In this document: positions 9,565-16,770 of the stretch, one piece after another
Layout of the letters: every line of letters starts with the position of its first letter
Position numbering within the stretch: position 1 is the stretch's first letter
Notes under the pieces: generated by a model
Database searches by the model: none
What the model was told of the DNA's origin: nothing
What the model saw: only the letters and a program-made list of their open reading frames with translations
Assembly (NCBI RefSeq): GCF_034377285.1
Contig: NZ_CP139715.1
Span: 4,820,001 to 4,884,000 of the forward strand
Reading direction: 5' to 3'
Length of the DNA stretch: 64,000 bases
DNA from: Thalassobaculum sp. OXR-137
Lineage (GTDB): Bacteria; Pseudomonadota; Alphaproteobacteria; Thalassobaculales; Thalassobaculaceae
Program-made: the position numbers and the translations under genes

Positions 9565-11180
9565 GACGGCAGTCCTTCAAATTTCGACGGGGAGGAACCG
9601 CGACGGTCGCCGCCCCGATCCCAGCAGTCGGGAGTGAGGCCGGTCGCGCGGAGCACGTGTTTTTCGACCTTGGCGGTCGGCGTCTTCGGCAGCGCGTCCA
9701 CCGCGCGGATGTAGCGCGGGATCATGAAGGCGGGCAGGCGCGGCTCGAGGAAGGCGACGATCGCCGCAGGATCGATCCGCCGCCCCTCGACCGGCGCCAG
9801 CACGGCCAGCACCTCGTCCTCGGTGACGTCGCTCGGCACCGCGACCACCGCGGCTTCGCGCACGTCCGGATGGGCGAGGATCTCCACCTCCACCTCGTAC
9901 GAGGAGATGTTCTCGCCGCGCCGCCGGATCGCGTCCTTCAGGCGGTCGACGAACTGGTAGTCGCCGTCGGCATCGCGCACGAACATGTCGCCCGTATGGA
10001 ACCAGCCGTTGCGCCAGGCTGCCGCCGTCGCTTCGGGCCGGCCGTGATATCCGTGGGTCATGGTCCAGGGATCGTCGGTGCGGATGATCAGCTCGCCCGG
10101 CGCGCCGTCGGCCACGGCCAAGTCGTTGGCATCGACCAGCCGCACCTCCACGCCGGCGCGCGGCCGCCCGCAGATGTTCGGCTTGGCCGGATTGGCGCCG
10201 GAGATCAGCGGCGTGCTGATCTCGGTCATGTTGAACAGGGTGAACACGTCGACGCCGAACCGCTCCCGGAACGGCGGGCCGGCCTGGCCGAGAGGCACGA
10301 TCATCACCGCGCGCAGCGGGTGGTCGCGGTCGTCGTCGCGCGGCGGCTGCTTCAGCAGGAAGGTCGCCATCGCACCGAGCAGGAAGACGCAGGTCACCTC
10401 CATCCGCCGCACCGCCGGCCAGAAATCGTCGGTGCGGAACCGCTCCACCACCGCGATCGATGCGCCGACGCACAAAGCCATCGAGGCGATGAAGGCGCCG
10501 CCGATATGGAAGATCGGCATGTGCAGCAGGTGCCGGTCGTCGGCCCGGGTGCAGGTCCAGGTCTCCGGGTTCATCGCCGTGTAGCAGTGGAGATAGGATG
10601 ACAGCACCCCCTTCGACCGGCCGGTGGTGCCGGAGGTGAAGATGATCGACTGGGTGTCCCAGGGCGCGATGGGGGTCGCCAGGGGCTCGGGCCCGCCCCC
10701 CTCCCCCAGCAGCACCGCCTCGCCATGCAGGGTGAGCCCGTCGGGCGCGTCGCTTCCCGGCTCCGGTGACGCGACCACGATGCGGGTCAACGCGCCGGTC
10801 GGGACCTCCAGCAGCCGGTCGAGGCAGTCCGGATGCACCACCGCGATGGCCGCACCGGAATCCGCGACCACATGCTCCAGGATCGCCCCGCGATAGGCCG
10901 GGTTCACCGGCACCGAGACCGCGCCGAGATAGTTCGCGGCGAACATCGCCCGCAGACCGAGCGCGCCGTTCGGCATCATCACCAGAACCGCGTCTCCCCG
11001 CTCCACGCCCAGCCGCTGCAGCCCGGCGGCGGTGGCGCGCACCCGGGCCAGGGTCTCGGCGAAAGTCCAGCGCCCGCCGTCCTCGAAGACCGCATAGACG
11101 TCGTCGCCGCGCTCCGCCGCATGGCGTTCGAGCGCGTAGCGCAGGACACAAGTCTCGGCGGACGGCGGAACGCGCGTCAC
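9561..11180 (-). CDS. Acyl-CoA synthetase (AMP-dependent ligase, CaiC-like)
   Basis: Member of the ANL superfamily, 539 residues, activating a carboxylic acid to its CoA thioester through an acyl-AMP. The P-loop motif IIFTSGTTGRSKGV is near residue 175; the hinge region DRLKDAIRRRGENISSYEVE and the catalytic Lys in TPTAKVEK are intact. The middle region resembles crotonobetaine/carnitine-CoA ligase but does not fix the substrate. It starts at GTG 11180, preceded by GAGGAGGAG. It overlaps the isomerase-like gene and lies just after a TetR gene on the same strand. Confidence 0.92.
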   Translation of the reverse strand: MTRVPPSAETCVLRYALERHAAERGDDVYAVFEDGGRWTFAETLARVRATAAGLQRLGVERGDAVLVMMPNGALGLRAMFAANYLGAVSVPVNPAYRGAILEHVVADSGAAIAVVHPDCLDRLLEVPTGALTRIVVASPEPGSDAPDGLTLHGEAVLLGEGGGPEPLATPIAPWDTQSIIFTSGTTGRSKGVLSSYLHCYTAMNPETWTCTRADDRHLLHMPIFHIGGAFIASMALCVGASIAVVERFRTDDFWPAVRRMEVTCVFLLGAMATFLLKQPPRDDDRDHPLRAVMIVPLGQAGPPFRERFGVDVFTLFNMTEISTPLISGANPAKPNICGRPRAGVEVRLVDANDLAVADGAPGELIIRTDDPWTMTHGYHGRPEATAAAWRNGWFHTGDMFVRDADGDYQFVDRLKDAIRRRGENISSYEVEVEILAHPDVREAAVVAVPSDVTEDEVLAVLAPVEGRRIDPAAIVAFLEPRLPAFMIPRYIRAVDALPKTPTAKVEKHVLRATGLTPDCWDRGGDRRGSSPSKFEGLPS

Positions 11181-11235
11181 GGGTGTCTCCTCCTCTTACG
11201 GCCCGGGATGTCGTGGCGCGTCCCTTCGGGCCAGA

Positions 11236-11889
11236 TCAGTCCCCGACCGGCAGCAGCATCGCCGTCACATTGGCGCGCAGGGTTGCGCGGAACCGGGCGA
11301 CCACCGCCTCCCGGCTCTCTACCGCCAGCATCTGCTGGATGGTCACCGTGGAGGCCTGGAAATGGGTGATCGCGCCGGTCAGGTAGAACGCGACCATCTC
11401 CGGATCGCAGGGACCGAACCGGCCCGCCTCCTGACCGGTCCGGATGGCGGCGGCATAGGCCTGGATCAGCGGCAGCAGGTACCAGCGCCGCGCCTTGGCC
11501 GCCCGCGACGGGTTCTCCATCAGCTCGCGCAGCAGCAGAGCCGAATAGTCGCCATGGTCCAGCGACCAGTCGAGGAACCGCTCGACCATCGCCACCACAC
11601 CGTCCAGATCCGCCTCGAACCCGTCCGGGCGGGGCATGTAGGGGGCGATGCTGTCGGCGATGCGTTCCAGCACCTTGCCGTACAGCTTCTCCTTGGAGCC
11701 GAAATGGTAGATCAGCGTGGCGATGGAAACGCCGGAAGCGGCCCCGATCTGACGCAGGCCGGTGGCGGCGAAGCCCTGAGTCGCGAACAACCGTTCCGCT
11801 GCCTCCAGGCAGCCTTCGCGGGTGTCCGGCGCGCCCTGCGGGCGTCCTGCCTTACGCGCCTGGGCTGTCGCCGCCAAACTCGTCTCCAT
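11236..11889 (-). CDS. TetR family transcriptional regulator (CerR-like C-terminal domain)
   Basis: This 217-residue protein has a TetR helix-turn-helix at about residues 20-65 (AAERLFATQGFAATGLRQIG, then GVSIATLIYHFGSKEKLYG). YHFGSKEKL marks the end of the recognition helix. The C-terminal part is the usual helical ligand-binding domain. An 18-bp palindrome lies immediately before its ATG, so it probably represses itself and, being upstream on the same strand, the acyl-CoA ligase and isomerase-like genes after it. An acyl-CoA or related ligand would fit, but that is inference. Confidence 0.92.
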   Translation of the reverse strand: METSLAATAQARKAGRPQGAPDTREGCLEAAERLFATQGFAATGLRQIGAASGVSIATLIYHFGSKEKLYGKVLERIADSIAPYMPRPDGFEADLDGVVAMVERFLDWSLDHGDYSALLLRELMENPSRAAKARRWYLLPLIQAYAAAIRTGQEAGRFGPCDPEMVAFYLTGAITHFQASTVTIQQMLAVESREAVVARFRATLRANVTAMLLPVGD

Positions 11890-11892
11890 AAT

Positions 11893-11910
11893 TAATCGAT
11901 CGATAGATTA
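11893..11910. promoter_or_regulatory. 18-bp TetR-type operator palindrome
   Basis: TAATCGATCGATAGATTA is palindromic at 8 of 9 base pairs and ends 4 bases from the TetR start codon at 11889. Position and symmetry fit an autoregulatory operator. Confidence 0.65.
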
Positions 11911-12015
11911 AATTGAGCGGAAAAAAGGGTCAACGGCGGAAAGCTCCACCGTTGACCCAGGACAGGGACCCGGCATTGGGGACCGGGCCACAGGGATTGG
12001 GTTGTTTGCTCGCCC

Positions 12016-13689
12016 TCAGGCGTTGACCGCCTCGGCCCGGCTGTCGGCGCGGTCGCGGGAGAGGACGAAGCCCTCGTACCCCTTCCCCGCCACCTCGTCG
12101 CAGATCTTGCGGAAGCGGTTCATGCCGCCGGCATAGGGCATGAAGACCCGCGGCTTGCCCGGCACGTTGGCGCCCAGATACCAGGAGTGCCCGGCCTGCG
12201 GCAGCAGGGTGGCGTTGGCCACTTCGTTGACGTGGTCGACCCAGCCGGTGACGGCTTCCTCGGTCGGCTCGATCCGATCGATGCCGTCCTTCTCCATCTT
12301 CTCGATGCAGTCGGCGACCCATTCCACATGCTGCTCGATGGCGACCGGCATGTTGCAGAGCACCGACGGGCTGCCCGGACCGGTGATGGTGAACAAGTTC
12401 GGGAAACCGGCTGCCTGGATGCCCAGATAGGTGCGCGGCCCCGCCTCCCAGGCCTTGTTCAGCGTCACGCCGTCGCGGCCGACGATGCCGAGCTTCAGCA
12501 GGGAACCGGTCATGGCGTCGAAGCCGGTGGCGAAGACGATGATGTCGAGTTCGTACTCGCTGTCGGTCGTCTTCACGCCCTTCTCGGTGATCTCGACGAT
12601 CGGCGTCTCGCGCAGGTTAACCAGGCTGACATTGTCGCGGTTGAAGGCCTGGAAATAGCCGGTGTCGATCGGCGGCCGCTTGGTGGCGAACGGGTGATCG
12701 ATGGCGGCGAGGTCCTTCGCCTTCTGCGGATCCTTCACGATCTCGCCGATCTTCCCCTTCAGGAAGTCGGCCGCGGTGTCGTTGGCCGCCTTGTCGAACA
12801 GCAGATCGTGGAAAGAGGCGCGGAAGCGCAGGCCGCCGACCTCCCAGGCCTTCTCGTAGATCCGGCGGCGCTCCTCGGCGGAGACGTCGAAGACCTTGCG
12901 CTCGCTGATCAGGAACGGATGGCCGTTGGTCGAGGCCCGCATGGTCTGGCGGATCTCGTCGATATTCTCCTTCGCCCAGGTCTTGAACTCCGGCGAGAGT
13001 GGGTGGTTCTGCGCCGGGATCGAGTAGTTCGCGGTGCGCTGGAAAACGGTGAGGTGCTTGGCGGTCTCGGCGATCACCGGCACCGCCTGGATGCCGGTCG
13101 AGCCGGTGCCGATCTGGCCGACCCGCTTGCCGGTGAAGTCCACACCCTCATGCGGCCACTGCCCGGTGTGGTACCACTGGCCCTTGAAGCTGTCGCGACC
13201 GGGAATGTTCGGCACGTTGGCGGAGGACAGGCAGCCCACAGCGGTGATCAGGTACTTGGCCGAGACGGTCGCGCCGTCGTCGGTGGAGACCCGCCAGAGA
13301 TTGGCCTTCTCGTCATAGACCGCGCCGGTCACCTCGGTGTCGAACTGAATGTCGCGCTTCAGGTCGAGCTTGTCGGCGACGAAGTTCAGGTAGCGCACGA
13401 TCTCCGGCTGCTGCGGATAGCGCTCGGACCATTCCCACTCCTTCAGCAACTCGTCGGAGAAGTAGTAGCTGTAGGAGTGGCTTTCGGAATCGCAGCGCGC
13501 GCCCGGATACCGGTTCCAGTACCAGGTCCCGCCGACCCCGTCGCCGCGCTCGATCACCCGGGCGTTCAGGCCGAGGCGGTCGCGCAGCAGGTGGAGCTGG
13601 TACATGCCGGAAAAGCCGGCGCCGATGATGACGGCGTCATACTGGGCCGCACCGTCAGTTTTGGCGGCAGAAGTCGATCCGATGGTCAT
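12016..13689 (-). CDS. Flavin-dependent Baeyer-Villiger monooxygenase
   Basis: Class B flavoprotein monooxygenase of 557 residues, related to cyclohexanone monooxygenase, which inserts oxygen next to a ketone to give an ester or lactone using FAD, NADPH and O2. The FAD motif GAGFSG is near residue 25, the Baeyer-Villiger fingerprint FKGQWYHTGQWP near residue 170 is complete, and a second Rossmann motif GTGSTG follows directly. The start ATG at 13689 has GAGGAGG about 12 bases upstream; the frame stays open further upstream, but that part is not coding. An operator-like palindrome and a divergent AraC gene lie upstream. Confidence 0.95.
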   Translation of the reverse strand: MTIGSTSAAKTDGAAQYDAVIIGAGFSGMYQLHLLRDRLGLNARVIERGDGVGGTWYWNRYPGARCDSESHSYSYYFSDELLKEWEWSERYPQQPEIVRYLNFVADKLDLKRDIQFDTEVTGAVYDEKANLWRVSTDDGATVSAKYLITAVGCLSSANVPNIPGRDSFKGQWYHTGQWPHEGVDFTGKRVGQIGTGSTGIQAVPVIAETAKHLTVFQRTANYSIPAQNHPLSPEFKTWAKENIDEIRQTMRASTNGHPFLISERKVFDVSAEERRRIYEKAWEVGGLRFRASFHDLLFDKAANDTAADFLKGKIGEIVKDPQKAKDLAAIDHPFATKRPPIDTGYFQAFNRDNVSLVNLRETPIVEITEKGVKTTDSEYELDIIVFATGFDAMTGSLLKLGIVGRDGVTLNKAWEAGPRTYLGIQAAGFPNLFTITGPGSPSVLCNMPVAIEQHVEWVADCIEKMEKDGIDRIEPTEEAVTGWVDHVNEVANATLLPQAGHSWYLGANVPGKPRVFMPYAGGMNRFRKICDEVAGKGYEGFVLSRDRADSRAEAVNA

Positions 13690-14091
13690 AATTGCTGGTT
13701 TCCTCCTCAGGCTTGAGATGAATAATGAACCATCATTCATATTCTCGCAACCCGGCTTCGCATGGGGGCCGGCGCGACCCGGTCGGCTGGGGAGGAACCC
13801 GGATCGCAAGGTCAATAACACTTCGGCATAAAAGGATATTGACCAATCGCCAAAATTTTGTGGATACTCATGTATGCATCGTTTGAGTTGAGTCGATCTC
13901 CCGGCCCTCGGACTATGATCGGTATTTAGGGAGTACCGGTCAGAGAGCCAAAACGGAGACCGTCCGCCGGCATGAGCGACGCATGGGCGTCCTGTTTGAG
14001 GCGCCGCGCCTAGCCGAAGAGTGGGGGCTCTCAGGTTGCGCATGGGATGTCGTCGGATATCCCTGCCCGCCCGTCATTGGGGGATGACGAC
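13690..14091. other. Divergent intergenic region between monooxygenase and AraC regulator
   Basis: About 400 bases without a gene. The half next to the monooxygenase holds the palindrome at 13718-13740. The middle (13815-13880) is AT-rich and includes TTGACC at 13849-13854, a possible -35 box for the rightward AraC gene. I see no RNA gene. Confidence 0.5.
13718..13740 (-). promoter_or_regulatory. 23-bp palindrome, candidate operator of the monooxygenase gene
   Basis: ATGAAT at one end and ATTCAT at the other enclose ATG / CAT; 9 of 11 base pairs are symmetric. It lies 29 bases upstream of the monooxygenase start and closely resembles the palindrome at 8829-8851 before the liv operon. Confidence 0.55.
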
Positions 14092-15180
14092 ATGTCGCAA
14101 CACGCCGCCCTGCCGTCGCTGTCGCTGAGGCCCGGCACCGCGCCGAACGAGGAACTGTTCTGGCACTGGCGGACCGGGATATCGCACTATTTCCGCTCGG
14201 TTCCGCTGGTCGATCCGCGTCGGCCCACTCGGGCGCCGGAAGTCCATTTCTTCAACGCCGGCAGCTTCCACTTCTATCATACCGATCTGTCGGAGCAGCA
14301 ATACGTGCGGGATGCCGCCTGGCTGCGACGCAACGACGATTCCGACCCCGTGGCCCTGCAGCTTTTTCTGCGCGGAACCAATCAGGTCGAGAATGCCGGC
14401 CATTCCTTCGTGATGGACCGGGGCGCGGTCACCGCCGTCAACCTGGGATACGAGGTCCACTCGTCCTGCACCGAAGCCGAAGCCCTGACGCTTGCGCTGC
14501 CGCGGGCGATGGTGGCCGAACACCTTCCGACGTTGCATGAAACCATCGGAACGCTGTTTCCCCTGGACACAACCCCCGGGCGGCTGCTGGCCGACTTCAT
14601 GATGTCCCTGCGGGAAACGCTACCCAAGGCCTCGGCGGCCGATGCGCCGCTTCTGTCAAAGGCCCTGTTCGGCCTGCTGCAGGTGCTGGTCGCCGATGGC
14701 GAGCCCCATGCCATCGACGCGCGCGACGGCGCTCTGACGGCCGTGCAGCGGTATATCGAAATGAACCTGGGCAATCCGGACCTGGGCGTGGCGAGCATCT
14801 GCGCCAAGTACAGGATGTCCCGCGCAACCCTCTACCGGCTGTTTCAGGACAAGGGCGGCGTGCAGGGGTACATCCGGCGCCGGCGGCTGATGGCCTGCTT
14901 CCAGGCGCTGAGCAGCGAAAGCCAGATGAAACGCGGAATCTTCGACATCGGGCTGGAATACGGTTTCACCAGCCCGAGCCATTTCACCACCCGCTTCCGC
15001 GACGAATTCGGCATGACGCCGAGCGAGGTCCGCGAGTCCGCCCAGGCGCATCACGCCCGGGGCGTGGCCGCGATCCTCACCCCCGCCTCTTCGGACCTGC
15101 CGGACGTGGAGCTGATGCGGCGCTGGTCCCTCGAGCTGGGCGATCACGATCGGCACAAACCGGCGAACGACCGGTTCTAA
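14092..15180 (+). CDS. AraC family transcriptional regulator
   Basis: This 362-residue protein has an N-terminal AraC-binding-like domain (about residues 30-200) and two C-terminal helix-turn-helix motifs: ICAKYRMSRATLYRLFQDKG, and then IFDIGLEYGFTSPSHFTTRF, which carries the conserved AraC signature. I chose ATG 14092 because GGGGG lies 10-14 bases upstream; ATG 14047 has no ribosome site. It is divergent from the Baeyer-Villiger monooxygenase, which it probably activates. It converges with the flavin reductase gene only 6 bases after its stop. Confidence 0.92.
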   Translation: MSQHAALPSLSLRPGTAPNEELFWHWRTGISHYFRSVPLVDPRRPTRAPEVHFFNAGSFHFYHTDLSEQQYVRDAAWLRRNDDSDPVALQLFLRGTNQVENAGHSFVMDRGAVTAVNLGYEVHSSCTEAEALTLALPRAMVAEHLPTLHETIGTLFPLDTTPGRLLADFMMSLRETLPKASAADAPLLSKALFGLLQVLVADGEPHAIDARDGALTAVQRYIEMNLGNPDLGVASICAKYRMSRATLYRLFQDKGGVQGYIRRRRLMACFQALSSESQMKRGIFDIGLEYGFTSPSHFTTRFRDEFGMTPSEVRESAQAHHARGVAAILTPASSDLPDVELMRRWSLELGDHDRHKPANDRF

Positions 15181-15186
15181 CGCCGG

Positions 15187-15792
15187 TCACTCCGCCGCTT
15201 CGGGACGGCGCAGGCTGAATACCTCGGTGACCGCGGCGTAATCCATGTAGCCGCAGCGGGCCAACGCCTGGGCGGCGGCCGTGTCGAACAGCCCGTTCTT
15301 CAGGAACGCCTCGTCGATATGCACGCCGACGACCTCGCCCAGGACCATGTAGCGGTTGGTCGGCTCGCCCTGCAGGTTCTTGAGCTGGATGAAGTCGGTG
15401 ACCTTGCACTCCAGCGCGGCCGGCGAGGCCGCGACCCGCAGCGGACGGACCAGGCGGCACGGCGCGGTCTCCAGGCCGGCCAGCTCGAACTCGTCCACCT
15501 CGGCGCCGACCGGGCCGGACGACGCATTCATCTGATGGGCCAGCGGCAGGGTGGACAGGTTGCACACGAACTCGCCGGTGTCGCGGGCATTGGCCGGGCT
15601 GTCCTTCAGCCCCTCGCTGGTGAAGCTGACCATCGGCGGGTTGGTGTTGATGGCGCTGAAGAAGCTGTAGGGCGCCAGATTGTTCCGGCCGTCCTTGTCG
15701 ACGGTCGAGATCCAGCCGATCGGCCGCGGGGCGACGATCGCCTTGAACGGATCGTGCGGCAGGCCGTGCCCACTCTGGGGTTCGTAGAACAT
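15187..15792 (-). CDS. Flavin reductase domain protein (FMN-binding split barrel)
   Basis: A 201-residue protein of the flavin-reductase-like / NADH:FMN oxidoreductase family. The N-terminal AIVAPRPIGWISTVDKDGRNNLAPYSFFSA block is the family's FMN-binding signature, and the central VCNLSTLPLAHQMNASS region fits. Such proteins supply reduced flavin to two-component monooxygenases or act as stand-alone FMN proteins. It starts 13 bases after the end of the inositol-monophosphatase-like gene on the same strand, so they are probably co-transcribed. The partner enzyme is not identified. Confidence 0.9.
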   Translation of the reverse strand: MFYEPQSGHGLPHDPFKAIVAPRPIGWISTVDKDGRNNLAPYSFFSAINTNPPMVSFTSEGLKDSPANARDTGEFVCNLSTLPLAHQMNASSGPVGAEVDEFELAGLETAPCRLVRPLRVAASPAALECKVTDFIQLKNLQGEPTNRYMVLGEVVGVHIDEAFLKNGLFDTAAAQALARCGYMDYAAVTEVFSLRRPEAAE

Positions 15793-15805
15793 CTGGGTCC
15801 CTCGA

Positions 15806-16630
15806 TCAGTCGTCGAACATCCGGGTCCGGCTGCGGAACTGCTCCAGCAGGCCCGGCGTCCCGGCGATCAGAGTGTCCGCATGCGGGCCCTTGCGTCCAG
15901 GCACGAACGGCACGCCGTCCCCGCCCGCCTCACGCACGATTAGCATGCCGGCCGCCACGTCCCAATCCAGCAGATAAGGATCCCAGGTGGCGTCGAGCCG
16001 ACCGTCCGCCACATAGGCGAGCTGGATCGCCGCACAACAGTAGTTGCGGGTCTGCGCGCCGGCCTCGATCAGGGCGGTGACGGTGCGATTGAAGATTTCC
16101 GGCGCGTGACGCGGCGAATGGCCGATGCCGACCACTGCCTCTTCCAGCCAGGCGGCCCCGGTGACGCGAATGGCGGTGCCATTGCGGAAAGCCCCGCCGC
16201 CGGCGGTCGCCCAGAAGGTCTCGCCCGCGTTCGGATCGTGGATCACCCCGACCCGCGCCACCCCGTCCTCGCGATAGGCGATGGAGACGACGAACTGGGG
16301 AATGCCGCGCAGAAAGTTCTGGGTCCCGTCGATGGGGTCGACCACCCAGCCCGTGGCACCGTCGCCCCCGGCTTCGTTGTCGCCGGCACCGCCGGTGCCG
16401 AATTCCTCGCCCAGCACCCGGTCGTCGGGGAAGTCGCGGGCGATCTCGCCGCGGATCAGTTCCTCCACCTCGCGATCGGCCGCGCTGACCAGATCCTGCG
16501 GCCCCTTCGTCTCGATCAGCAGGGCCTCGCGGTTCTCGAAGAACCGGCGGGCCAGGCGGCCCGCTTCCTCGGCGGCGCGGCGGGCCGTCTCAAGCCGCTT
16601 GGCGTCGGCATTGGGGGATGCTGCGGACAT
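15806..16630 (-). CDS. Inositol monophosphatase family protein
   Basis: Mg2+-dependent phosphatase of the IMPase/SuhB/CysQ family, 274 residues. The metal-binding motifs are intact: E in VLGEEFG, WVVDPIDGTQNFLRGIP, and the C-terminal WDVAAGMLIVREAGG. Substrates in the family include inositol phosphates and PAP, and the sequence does not decide between them. The ATG at 16630 has GGAG about 8 bases upstream; the frame extends further upstream without a convincing start. It is divergent from the molybdenum-hydroxylase gene across 140 bases and is followed by the flavin reductase. Confidence 0.92.
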   Translation of the reverse strand: MSAASPNADAKRLETARRAAEEAGRLARRFFENREALLIETKGPQDLVSAADREVEELIRGEIARDFPDDRVLGEEFGTGGAGDNEAGGDGATGWVVDPIDGTQNFLRGIPQFVVSIAYREDGVARVGVIHDPNAGETFWATAGGGAFRNGTAIRVTGAAWLEEAVVGIGHSPRHAPEIFNRTVTALIEAGAQTRNYCCAAIQLAYVADGRLDATWDPYLLDWDVAAGMLIVREAGGDGVPFVPGRKGPHADTLIAGTPGLLEQFRSRTRMFDD

Positions 16631-16770
16631 GGGAACTCCAGCGGGAAATGACGCCAGCGGTTTAGAACCGCCGGCCGCGCGACGCAACGCCCGCGGGTGT
16701 GGCCCTCTTATGCGCGGGCACTTTCCTGCTAAGCTGCCGGCTTCCGGATACGCCCTCTCCACAATGGGAT

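Noticed and set aside
13690-14043. N-terminal extension of the Baeyer-Villiger monooxygenase
   Set aside because: The frame is open, but the extra 118 residues have no homology, the strong ribosome site is at 13701-13707, and an operator-like palindrome lies inside the extension.
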